The position numbers were made by a program, and so were the translations under genes. A DNA stretch of 16,538 nt, from assembly GCA_026986355.1 (NCBI GenBank), contig JALSOO010000038.1, positions 1-16,538 on the forward strand, in the 5' to 3' direction. Source of the stretch: Campylobacteraceae bacterium (GTDB taxonomy: Bacteria; Campylobacterota; Campylobacteria; Campylobacterales; Sulfurovaceae). Under the pieces are notes generated by a model. That model ran no database searches and was not told where the DNA came from. It saw only the letters and a program-made list of their open reading frames with translations. Positions 1 through 6,591 of the stretch are shown piece by piece (the stretch's first letter is position 1; the number at the start of each line of letters is the position of its first letter).

Positions 1-1706
1 CTGGTTGGGTATCGAGTCGCCGTGACCATGGTGGACTGATTTTTATCGACCTAAGAGACAAAGACCAAGTTGTTCAGATTGTTTGTGACCCTGCTGATAA
101 TGCAGAGGCTCATAGACTTGCTGAAGGAATAAGAGACCAATTTGTATTGATTGTAACAGGAAAGGTTCGTGCTAGAGGAGAGGGGCTAGAAAATCCTAAA
201 CTCAAAACAGGTAAGATAGAGATTGTTGCTGATAAACTAATCATAGAAAACAAATCACTTCCAATGCCTTTTGAGCTTGGAGATGAGAAAGTAAATGAAG
301 AGATTAAACTGAAATATAGATATTTAGAACTTAGAACTCAAAAATCGTATGATATTTTCAAACTACGTTCAAAAGCGACCATCGCAACTAGAAATATATT
401 AGATGAGTTAGGATTTTTAGAGGTAGAGACACCAATTATTACCAAATCTACTCCAGAGGGAGCTAGAGATTATCTTGTACCTAGTCGTGTTCATGGTGGA
501 GAGTTTTATGCACTTCCACAATCTCCACAACTCTTTAAACAGTTACTAATGGTCGGTGGTTTTGACCGTTATTTTCAGATTGCTAAATGTTTTAGAGATG
601 AAGATTTAAGAGCAGATAGACAACCTGAATTTACTCAAATAGATGTAGAGATGAGCTTTTGTGACCAAGAAGATGTGATTGACGTGGCTGAAAAATTAAT
701 TAATAACATTTTTACTAAGTGTGGTTTTGAGATTCCTACTAAATTTACAAGAATGACCTATATGGACGCAATGGAGAAGTACGGTTCAGATAAACCAGAT
801 ATGCGTTATGACCTTGCTATGGTTGATGTTATTGATATTTTTGCACGTTGTGATAATGCAATCTTCTCTAATATTGCCAAAGATACCAAAAAGAATAGAA
901 TCAAAGCCCTAAAAGTTCCAAAAGGAGATGAGATTTTCTCCAAAAGAGAGATGAAACGGTTTGAGGATTATGTTCGTAAATTTGGAGCATCAGGACTAGG
1001 ATATTTCCAGATGAAAGAAGATGGGCTTAAAGGTCCTTTGACCAAATTCTTTACCGATGAGGATATTCAAGCTATTATTGATAGATGTGAACTACAAGTA
1101 GGCGATGCTGTATTCTTTGGAGCAGGTAATAAAAAACTGGTTTGGGACTATATGGGTCGTTTTAGAATCCATTTAGCCGAAATTATGAATATAATTCCAG
1201 CAGATACCTTTGAGTTCTTGTGGGTTATGGACTTCCCAATGTTTGAAGAGGAAGATGGTCATATAAAAGCGATGCACCACGCATTTACTATGCCTCAAAC
1301 AGACGAAAATGGTAAAATTGCTTATGATGATATTGAAGATTTAAAATCTATCGCTTATGATATTGTACTAAATGGTACAGAGCTTGGTGGTGGGTCTATT
1401 CGTATTCACAAAGAGGAGTTACAAAAAGAGGTATTTAAACTAATGGGTATATCCGATGAAGAGGCACAAGAGAAGTTTGGATTCCTACTTGATGCCTTTA
1501 AATTTGGCGCTCCTCCTCATGGTGGATTTGCCTTAGGTTTAGATAGACTTATTATGCTTATGACAGGTGCTAGTAGTATTCGTGAAGTTATCGCATTCCC
1601 TAAAACACAAAAAGCACAATGTATCTTGACACAAGCACCAAGCCCAGTTGAACCAGAGCAGTTAACAGAACTTAGTCTTAGAATTCGTAAACCTGTTACT
1701 GAATAA
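1..1706 (+). CDS. aspS: Aspartyl-tRNA synthetase, probably non-discriminating (5' end cut by window)
   Basis: Class II aminoacyl-tRNA synthetase that charges tRNA-Asp and, in the non-discriminating form, also tRNA-Asn for later GatCAB amidation. The frame is open from nt 3 and about 19 N-terminal residues lie outside the window; the first visible residues, GWVSSRRDHGG, are the start of the OB-fold anticodon-binding domain. Downstream come the STPEGARDYLVPSR and LPQSPQLFKQLLM segments of the catalytic core, motif 2 (FRDEDLRADRQPEFTQ, about nt 590-640), the bacterial GAD insertion, and motif 3 (GLDRL, near nt 1540). The visible 567 residues plus the missing part match the roughly 585-residue bacterial family. 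His at nt 27-29 and Leu at nt 186-188 and 201-203 occupy positions reported to relax tRNA choice in Pseudomonas and H. pylori AspRS. Identity is certain; the non-discriminating call is an inference from these residues. Confidence 0.97.
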   Translation, partial: GWVSSRRDHGGLIFIDLRDKDQVVQIVCDPADNAEAHRLAEGIRDQFVLIVTGKVRARGEGLENPKLKTGKIEIVADKLIIENKSLPMPFELGDEKVNEEIKLKYRYLELRTQKSYDIFKLRSKATIATRNILDELGFLEVETPIITKSTPEGARDYLVPSRVHGGEFYALPQSPQLFKQLLMVGGFDRYFQIAKCFRDEDLRADRQPEFTQIDVEMSFCDQEDVIDVAEKLINNIFTKCGFEIPTKFTRMTYMDAMEKYGSDKPDMRYDLAMVDVIDIFARCDNAIFSNIAKDTKKNRIKALKVPKGDEIFSKREMKRFEDYVRKFGASGLGYFQMKEDGLKGPLTKFFTDEDIQAIIDRCELQVGDAVFFGAGNKKLVWDYMGRFRIHLAEIMNIIPADTFEFLWVMDFPMFEEEDGHIKAMHHAFTMPQTDENGKIAYDDIEDLKSIAYDIVLNGTELGGGSIRIHKEELQKEVFKLMGISDEEAQEKFGFLLDAFKFGAPPHGGFALGLDRLIMLMTGASSIREVIAFPKTQKAQCILTQAPSPVEPEQLTELSLRIRKPVTE

Positions 1707-1734
1707 CACTTAGGTCGGGTTGACCCATTTATAG

Positions 1735-1758
1735 ATATATTTTCATCAGAAAATATAT
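1735..1758 (+). other. Perfect 10-bp AT-rich hairpin between aspS and adk
   Basis: ATATATTTTC (1735-1744) is the exact reverse complement of GAAAATATAT (1749-1758), leaving the 4-nt loop ATCA. No uninterrupted T-run follows, so it is a poor classical terminator. It may attenuate or process an aspS-adk transcript. A weaker GGTC/GACC stem lies just upstream at 1713-1725. Confidence 0.45.
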
Positions 1759-1804
1759 GTAAATTTAGATTAAATGAAAAAGTAAAATATAAAAAGGAAA
1801 AAAT

Positions 1805-2398
1805 ATGAAAAAACTCTTCTTATTGATTGGAGCTCCAGGCTCTGGAAAAACTACCGATGCAAGTCTAATCGCAGGTAAACATTCAGATAAAATTGTACAC
1901 TATTCAACAGGAGATATGCTTCGTGAAGAGGTAGCAAGTGGAAGTGAACTTGGGCAAACTATTGAAGATTTTATCGCTAAAGGAGCTTTAGTTCCACTAA
2001 ATATAATAGTAGATACTATTATCTCTGCTATCAATCAAGCACCTGTTGATACTGTTCTTATTGATGGTTATCCACGTTCTGTAGAACAGATGAAAGCACT
2101 TGATGAGATTGTAGAAAAAGAGGAAGAGATTGAGCTTACATCTGTAATTGAAGTACGCGTATCAGAACAAGTGGCAAAAGATAGAATCTTGGGTCGTGTA
2201 GCAGAAGCAAAAGCAGGAGAAGAGAGAAGCGATGATAGTATAGAGGTTTTCCATGATAGAATGAAAGTCTATACAGACCCACTAGAGCAAATTCAAGAGT
2301 TCTATACTAACAATGGTCTTCTAAAAGTAATCAATGGAGAGAGAGAGCTTGAACCTATTGTAGCTGAAATGGAAGCATTTATTTTAGAAAAGATGTAG
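1805..2398 (+). CDS. adk: Adenylate kinase, short form
   Basis: Cytoplasmic nucleoside monophosphate kinase that interconverts ATP + AMP and 2 ADP. The P-loop GAPGSGKT is at residues 9-16, the AMP-binding TGDMLREE at 35-42, the DGYPRS motif at 87-92, and the LID arginines include R127, R131 and R141. At 197 residues without the four-cysteine zinc insert, it is the short-LID type rather than the roughly 215-residue E. coli long form. The start is set by an AAGGA ribosome-binding site at 1794-1798, six bases before the ATG. It lies 98 bp after aspS on the same strand; co-transcription is possible but is separated by the 1735-1758 hairpin. Confidence 0.96.
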   Translation: MKKLFLLIGAPGSGKTTDASLIAGKHSDKIVHYSTGDMLREEVASGSELGQTIEDFIAKGALVPLNIIVDTIISAINQAPVDTVLIDGYPRSVEQMKALDEIVEKEEEIELTSVIEVRVSEQVAKDRILGRVAEAKAGEERSDDSIEVFHDRMKVYTDPLEQIQEFYTNNGLLKVINGERELEPIVAEMEAFILEKM

Positions 2399-2405
2399 AT
2401 ATAAA

Positions 2406-2441
2406 GGGTGTAGTCCCCCGACTACACCAATAACTACACCC
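2406..2441. terminator. Probable bidirectional terminator between convergent genes, with two competing right arms
   Basis: GGTGTAGTC (2407-2415) pairs perfectly with GACTACACC (2420-2428) around a CCCC loop. A second copy of the right arm, ACTACACCC (2433-2441), can pair with GGGTGTAGT (2406-2414) instead, so two mutually exclusive hairpins are possible. It sits in the 49-bp gap between adk and the convergent gene on the minus strand. The minus-strand side is followed by TTTAT; the plus-strand side has no strong T-run. Confidence 0.6.
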
Positions 2442-2447
2442 TAAATA

Positions 2448-2921
2448 TTAAAATTGTTCAATCAACCTATTTACATCACTTAAAATTTCTACATTTGATA
2501 ACGTTGCCAAGGGTAATGAAGCTGGACTAACATAATCAAACTCTCTTGATTTTTCAGACAACAGCCTACGACCACGTGTTGAGTTGATAAAATGCACAAT
2601 AAAACGACTATCCAATTTTACATACGATTTTTTTCTAACAATAGCCATATAGTGAGGTACTACATACCCCTCTTGACCCTTCTCTACATAACAAGCAATC
2701 ATTGGGTGATAGAGACTAACAATAACATCTCCTGCTTTTGTCAACTGATTAGCAGAAGCTTCATTTTCACACTTTATTTTTAAAAATTTACGCTCATCTA
2801 AAAAAGAGATTGGCTCTAAAGATACCATGGTCAACTCTTTACACGCTTTTTTCTTACTCTTGGCTTTTCCTTCTATAAGATAAGCACCTCTAATAATCTC
2901 TGCAACTTCTTTTAATTTCAT
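2448..2921 (-). CDS. Solitary single-TRD protein resembling half of a type I restriction S subunit (HsdS)
   Basis: At 157 residues it is far shorter than a full HsdS (about 400 residues, two target recognition domains). It shows the pattern of one HsdS target-recognition half: an N-terminal KLKEVAEIIRGAYL-like opening, a central AGDVIVSL strand (63-70) matching the family's GDILVS region, a hydrophobic stretch around VVPHYMAIVR (87-96), then RFIVHFINS (106-114) and YVSPASLPLATLSNVEI (130-146), which resemble the helix and closing strand before the conserved spacer. No HsdM or HsdR gene is adjacent. It is transcribed divergently from the R-M pair. The start is a plain ATG behind an AAAGAGAAA purine stretch. 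Family assignment is by motif memory, so its role is unproven: it could be a remnant, a half-subunit that dimerises, or a DNA-binding partner. Confidence 0.65.
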   Translation of the reverse strand: MKLKEVAEIIRGAYLIEGKAKSKKKACKELTMVSLEPISFLDERKFLKIKCENEASANQLTKAGDVIVSLYHPMIACYVEKGQEGYVVPHYMAIVRKKSYVKLDSRFIVHFINSTRGRRLLSEKSREFDYVSPASLPLATLSNVEILSDVNRLIEQF

Positions 2922-2944
2922 AATTTTTTCTCTTTATAGTATAT

Positions 2945-2950
2945 ATTATA
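2945..2950 (-). promoter_or_regulatory. Candidate -10 element for the HsdS-like gene
   Basis: The minus strand reads TATAAT at 2950-2945, preceded by CTG, and would place the transcription start about 17 bases before the ATG at 2921. No convincing -35 hexamer is visible, as is usual for sigma70-type promoters in this phylum. Confidence 0.45.
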
Positions 2951-3072
2951 CAGAATGATTTCTCAAAGACTTAATAAATTCTTAACTGTTTAGTAAGTAT
3001 AGTCAAAATTATCTTATATTAAATTAATATAAAGTAAAATTACTAATTTTTAAAAATAAGTTTAATAAAAAG

Positions 3073-3149
3073 AAACAACTAAAAATGGGTTTAATAGAGG
3101 GAAAAATATTTAATATATTTTTTAACATGGAGTGTTTTTATAGTTGTTT
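3073..3149. repeat. Inverted repeat in the R-M divergent promoter region
   Basis: AAACAACTA (3073-3081) is matched by its exact reverse complement TAGTTGTTT (3141-3149), 59 bases apart. The right arm covers the candidate -35 of the methyltransferase promoter. It may be a pair of operator half-sites or a chance match in AT-rich DNA. Confidence 0.35.
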
Positions 3150-3172
3150 TATTTTCTGAAATTAGCTAAAAT
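3144..3172 (+). promoter_or_regulatory. Candidate promoter for the R-M operon
   Basis: TTGTTT (3144-3149), a 17-base spacer and TAAAAT (3167-3172) lie 28 bases before the methyltransferase ATG. The hexamers are only moderate matches and the region is very AT-rich, so the call is tentative. The rest of the 2922-3199 gap shows no other recognisable gene. Confidence 0.35.
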
Positions 3173-3199
3173 TAGAGTATTAAAAATAAGTGAGTCAAT

Positions 3200-4258
3200 A
3201 TGTCAAGTACAATCAAAAATTTAAATATTCTTTCTAAGAAAAACTATACAGTAGTAGAACTTTTTGCAGGAGCAGGTGGCTTGGCTTTAGGTTTAGAAAA
3301 AGCAGGATTTAAAAGTAGGGCTGTTTTAGAGATAGATAAGTGGGCTTCTAAAACTTTGCGAACAAATAGACCTCATTGGAATGTGATTGAGGGAGATATT
3401 ACCAAAATATCGCAAGAGGGCATAAAAAAATATCTACAAAATGATGAAGAGATAGATTTGCTCTCTGGTGGCTACCCTTGTCAATCTTTCTCTTATGCTG
3501 GTAATCGTCAAGGTATGGCTGATGTGCGTGGAACACTATTTTATGACTATGCCGAGATTTTAAAAGAGCTAAAACCTAAGATGTTTTTTGCTGAAAATGT
3601 CAAAGGTTTGGTTACTCATGATAGTGGAAAGACATTAAAAACTATGATAGCCATATTTGAAGAGGTAGGTTACTCTGTAAGCTATCAAGTTTTAAACTCT
3701 CTTCATTACGGTGTGGCTCAAAAAAGACAACGTATTATTATTATTGGGGTACGCAAAGATATTAAAGCTAAGATAAATGAAGAATTTGAGTTTCCCACTC
3801 CTTATGCTAAAACATTGACTTTAAAAGATGTTTTACAAGATGTTCCTAGCTCTCCTTGTGCTACCTATAATGAGAAGAAAAAAGAGGTTCTAAAGCATGT
3901 AAAACCAGGAGGATGTTGGCGAGATTTACCCGATGATGTGGCGAGAGAGTATATGAAAACTACCTATTTTATGGGTGGAGGGCGTACAGGAATAGCAAGG
4001 CGTTTATCGTGGGAAGAAGCAGGATTAACTGTCCTATGTAGCCCTGCTCAAAAGCAAACAGAACGCTGTCACCCTGATGAGTTACGACCTTTTTCTGTAC
4101 GAGAAAATGCACGAATTCAATCTTTTCCTGATGATTGGGTTTTTGAAGGTTCTTTATCTCAACAGTACAAACAGATAGGTAATGCAGTACCTGTTAATTT
4201 AGCCAAAGAGGTTGGATTGGCGATTAAGAGATACTTGGACAAGTTGGAGGATAAATGA
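3200..4258 (+). CDS. DNA (cytosine-5)-methyltransferase of a type II R-M system (predicted GGNCC)
   Basis: A SAM-dependent C5-cytosine methyltransferase that protects host DNA. Canonical motifs appear in order: motif I ELFAGAGGLALG (20-31), motif IV GGYPCQSF with catalytic Cys94, motif VI ENVKGL (132-137), motif VIII QKRQRIIIIG (174-183), a target-recognition region of about 100 residues, motif IX around RPFSVRENARIQSFPDDW, and motif X QIGNAVPVNLA near the end. At 352 residues it is a normal, complete enzyme. Its stop overlaps the start of the endonuclease gene, and its pairing with an Eco47II-like enzyme points to GGNCC (or GGWCC) specificity. That is an inference from the partner, not read from the recognition domain. 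A weak AAGTGAG ribosome-binding site precedes the ATG. Confidence 0.93.
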   Translation: MSSTIKNLNILSKKNYTVVELFAGAGGLALGLEKAGFKSRAVLEIDKWASKTLRTNRPHWNVIEGDITKISQEGIKKYLQNDEEIDLLSGGYPCQSFSYAGNRQGMADVRGTLFYDYAEILKELKPKMFFAENVKGLVTHDSGKTLKTMIAIFEEVGYSVSYQVLNSLHYGVAQKRQRIIIIGVRKDIKAKINEEFEFPTPYAKTLTLKDVLQDVPSSPCATYNEKKKEVLKHVKPGGCWRDLPDDVAREYMKTTYFMGGGRTGIARRLSWEEAGLTVLCSPAQKQTERCHPDELRPFSVRENARIQSFPDDWVFEGSLSQQYKQIGNAVPVNLAKEVGLAIKRYLDKLEDK

Positions 4259-5016
4259 GAGCCTATAATTTAACTTTTATAGATAATGAAGATTTGTTTA
4301 ATCATGTAAAAGAGACGATTGAAAAGTATAGATTTAAAATTAATCTAAAAGAGTTCAATAAAAATTTGATTGACCCCATAAAATTAACTTTTGATGCTAA
4401 AATTTATGGGAAAAGTATAGAGGAGATTATTGAGTCTGAATCAATTAGACAGATGGATAAATCAAATTCTAATAATATTGGTTATTTTCAACAAAATATT
4501 TTTAAATATATTTTTCATAAAGATAGAAAGCAGACAAATTGGTCTGTACCAAAACAAGGTTTTGATATTGTCAATGAGGTAGATAAAATTTATGTTGAAA
4601 TGAAAAATAAGCATAATACAATGAACTCCTCTTCTTCACAAAAGACTTTTATGAGAATGCAAAGTAAACTTTTAGAAGATAGAGCGAATAGATGTTATTT
4701 AGTTGAAGTTATTGCTAAAAATAGTCAAAATATAGCGTGGAAAATCTCATTAGATGGAGAATCCACTTATCATGAAAATATTAGAAGAGTTTCTATTGAT
4801 AAATTCTATGAGATTGTAACAGGAGAGAAAGAGGCTTTTAAACAATTGGTTGAAGCGTTACCTAAAGTCATAGATGATGTATTGGATAAGATAGAGCAAA
4901 ATGGTATAGACAATAGTGTGTTTAAAGAGTTAAAAGAGATAGATGAAAATATATTAAAAAGTCTATATCTATTATCTTTTAAAAAATATGAAGGATTTGA
5001 AACTTTTAATATATAA
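4255..5016 (+). CDS. Type II restriction endonuclease, Eco47II family (predicted GGNCC)
   Basis: This is the cognate nuclease of the preceding methyltransferase. The opening YNLTFIDNEDLFNHVKETIE, the DPIKLTFDAKIYGKSIEE segment and the central block around residues 95-150 match my memory of the Eco47II family, whose founder cuts GGNCC. That block contains PKQGFDIVNE, then YVEMKNKHNTMNSSSSQKTF, a likely D...ExK metal-binding nuclease core. Length (253 residues) fits the family and the frame is intact. The ATG overlaps the methyltransferase stop as ATGA, with GGAGG at 4246-4250 four bases upstream, so expression of the two is probably translationally coupled. Base composition is more AT-rich than in adk or hemE, consistent with horizontal acquisition. 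The exact site, GGNCC versus GGWCC, cannot be settled from sequence alone. Confidence 0.82.
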   Translation: MRAYNLTFIDNEDLFNHVKETIEKYRFKINLKEFNKNLIDPIKLTFDAKIYGKSIEEIIESESIRQMDKSNSNNIGYFQQNIFKYIFHKDRKQTNWSVPKQGFDIVNEVDKIYVEMKNKHNTMNSSSSQKTFMRMQSKLLEDRANRCYLVEVIAKNSQNIAWKISLDGESTYHENIRRVSIDKFYEIVTGEKEAFKQLVEALPKVIDDVLDKIEQNGIDNSVFKELKEIDENILKSLYLLSFKKYEGFETFNI

Positions 5017-5041
5017 AGAGAGAAAAAATCTCTCTTATCTT
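5016..5041. terminator. Terminator between the endonuclease gene and hemE
   Basis: AAGAGAGA (5016-5023) pairs with TCTCTCTT (5029-5036) around an A5 loop, followed on the plus strand by ATCTTTTT. It overlaps both stop codons of the convergent genes and probably ends transcription of the R-M operon. It could serve hemE in the other direction, but less well. Confidence 0.75.
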
Positions 5042-6075
5042 TTTGATGCCCTTTGACACTCTTTTACAAAATGTATAGCATTTTCTACTGGTACATCAGG
5101 TAGGATTCCATGTCCTAAGTTAAATATATGTCTTCCCTCTTTCATCGTTTCTGCTAGTGACTCTACACACTCGGTGGTTGCCTCTTTGGAGTAGAGACGG
5201 CAAGGCTCCATGTTTCCTTGGAGTACATATCTATCTCCTAGTTTCTCTTTGGCTAGTGCCATTGGGGTTGACCAATCTACACCAAATACATCAAAGTTAC
5301 CATAAACATTATCTAAAAAGGCTGGTACACCTTTTGGAAACATAATAATTGGAGTATTTGGATATTTAGATTTTAGATAATCTGCTATCTCTACCATATA
5401 TTTCCATGAGAACTCATCATATTTACTTGGTTCAATCGCAGCAGCCCAACTATCAAAGATTTGAACGACATCAATCCCTGACTCTATCTGTTTTTCCATG
5501 TAATATTTGACAACTTGTGTAACTTCATGGAGAATATTATGTAGAAGTTTAGGATTGGAGTACATCATCTTTTTACAGATATTATAGGTTTTAGTACCTT
5601 GTCCCTCTATCATATAGGTTGCCAACGTCCAAGGAGCACCACAGAAACCTATTAGAGCAATATCATCATCTCTACTATCGAGTCTCTCTCTTATAATTTT
5701 GATTGTATCATAGACATAGGTTAATCTATCTGATGCCTCTTTTCCTTTGATAAGTCTATCTAAATCCTCTTGAGTCGATAGTGGGTCATGAAATTTTGGT
5801 CCAAAACCTTTTATAAACTCCAAATCCATTCCCATCTCATCAGGAATTACTAAAATATCAGAAAAGAGAATCGCTGCATCAACACCTACAATATCAACAG
5901 GTTGAAGAGTAACTTCAGCCGATTTTTCAGGGTTATGACATAAGTTTAAAAAATTCCCTGCCTCTGCTCTAACTGCTTTATATTGTGGCAGGTATCGTCC
6001 TGCTTGTCTCATCATCCATACAGGTGTGTATGGGGTCTCTTTGCCTAAACAGGCATCTACAAAAATTTTACTCAT
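5035..6075 (-). CDS. hemE: Uroporphyrinogen decarboxylase
   Basis: Cytoplasmic heme-pathway enzyme that removes the four acetate carboxyls of uroporphyrinogen III to give coproporphyrinogen III. The N-terminal PVWMMRQAGRYLPQY contains the substrate-binding Arg23 and Arg27 of the family; the essential aspartate lies in FSDILVIPDEMG (Asp73). Further signatures are GFCGAPWTLATYMIEG, the FDSWAA segment and the NLGHGILPDVPVENA closing region. At 346 residues it is full length. The start overlaps the upstream stop as TAATG, with a perfect anti-SD match, AAAGGAGGTGA (minus strand, 6092-6082), placed inside the upstream gene, which fixes the start. It is the last gene of the asd - yqhA-like - hemE operon. 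Confidence 0.97.
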   Translation of the reverse strand: MSKIFVDACLGKETPYTPVWMMRQAGRYLPQYKAVRAEAGNFLNLCHNPEKSAEVTLQPVDIVGVDAAILFSDILVIPDEMGMDLEFIKGFGPKFHDPLSTQEDLDRLIKGKEASDRLTYVYDTIKIIRERLDSRDDDIALIGFCGAPWTLATYMIEGQGTKTYNICKKMMYSNPKLLHNILHEVTQVVKYYMEKQIESGIDVVQIFDSWAAAIEPSKYDEFSWKYMVEIADYLKSKYPNTPIIMFPKGVPAFLDNVYGNFDVFGVDWSTPMALAKEKLGDRYVLQGNMEPCRLYSKEATTECVESLAETMKEGRHIFNLGHGILPDVPVENAIHFVKECQRASKR

Positions 6076-6590
6076 TAATGGTCACCTCCTTTATGTAAAA
6101 AATATAATGATATTGAAAGAGCCAAAACCGATATAGCAAAATAGATTAAATCTAAAGAGCCTTGATAATCGGTAAATAGAACTCTCTGAAAAAAGTTAAC
6201 AATGAGAACCATTACGATAACTTTGCCAAGCTTATCTTTCAACTCATCAAGAGAATTTATCTGTAATATCTTTGATGCACCCTCTTTATGAGCTACATCT
6301 ATTTTTGAGATAAAAAGTTCATATAAACCAAATCCAAAAATAAACATAACCACAGCCATAAGATATAAATCTACAGCACCAATTAAACCACCAACAATCG
6401 TTTCATGAAATTTTTCAGGGTGTAGATGTTTTAAATAGGTACTAATAACTTCTACTACGACACTCCAAACATCAACAGATGCTACAATAAAGAGTGCTAT
6501 TCCTCCAATCATAGAAAATAAGACAGCTAAAAGTACAAAAAAACGTGTATTCCATAATGCACTTTCAAAAATATGTTCAATAAACTTCAT
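6075..6590 (-). CDS. YqhA family (UPF0114) inner-membrane protein
   Basis: 171-residue polytopic membrane protein with about four predicted hydrophobic segments (roughly residues 16-38, 66-94, 122-140 and 147-165). The segment after the second helix, YELFISKIDVAHKEG followed by LQINSLDELKDKLGKVIVMVLIVNFF, matches the UPF0114/YqhA pattern of a charged loop with SKID and SLDELK before a third helix. The molecular function of the family is not established. It starts one base after the asd stop and its own stop is shared with the hemE start (TAATG), so the three genes form one transcription unit. The operon position does not by itself imply a heme role. Confidence 0.8.
   Translation of the reverse strand: MKFIEHIFESALWNTRFFVLLAVLFSMIGGIALFIVASVDVWSVVVEVISTYLKHLHPEKFHETIVGGLIGAVDLYLMAVVMFIFGFGLYELFISKIDVAHKEGASKILQINSLDELKDKLGKVIVMVLIVNFFQRVLFTDYQGSLDLIYFAISVLALSISLYFLHKGGDH
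6082..6092 (-). promoter_or_regulatory. Full-consensus Shine-Dalgarno for hemE inside the upstream gene
   Basis: AAAGGAGGTGA on the minus strand is an essentially complete complement of the 16S rRNA 3' tail and lies six bases before the hemE ATG. It overlaps the last codons of the membrane-protein gene, so hemE can both couple to and independently recruit ribosomes. Confidence 0.85.
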
Positions 6591-6591
6591 T

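Noticed and set aside
1713..1725. GGTC/GACC mini-hairpin directly after aspS as a terminator
   Set aside because: The stem is only 4 bp and no T-run follows; the nearby 10-bp stem at 1735-1758 is a stronger structure.
2592..2783. Plus-strand open frame opposite the HsdS-like gene
   Set aside because: It is the antisense shadow of a better-supported minus-strand gene, without a ribosome-binding site or family resemblance.
2448..5016. A complete type I R-M system including the HsdS-like gene
   Set aside because: No hsdM or hsdR is present; the two neighbouring genes are a C5-cytosine methyltransferase and an Eco47II-type nuclease, which form a type II system.
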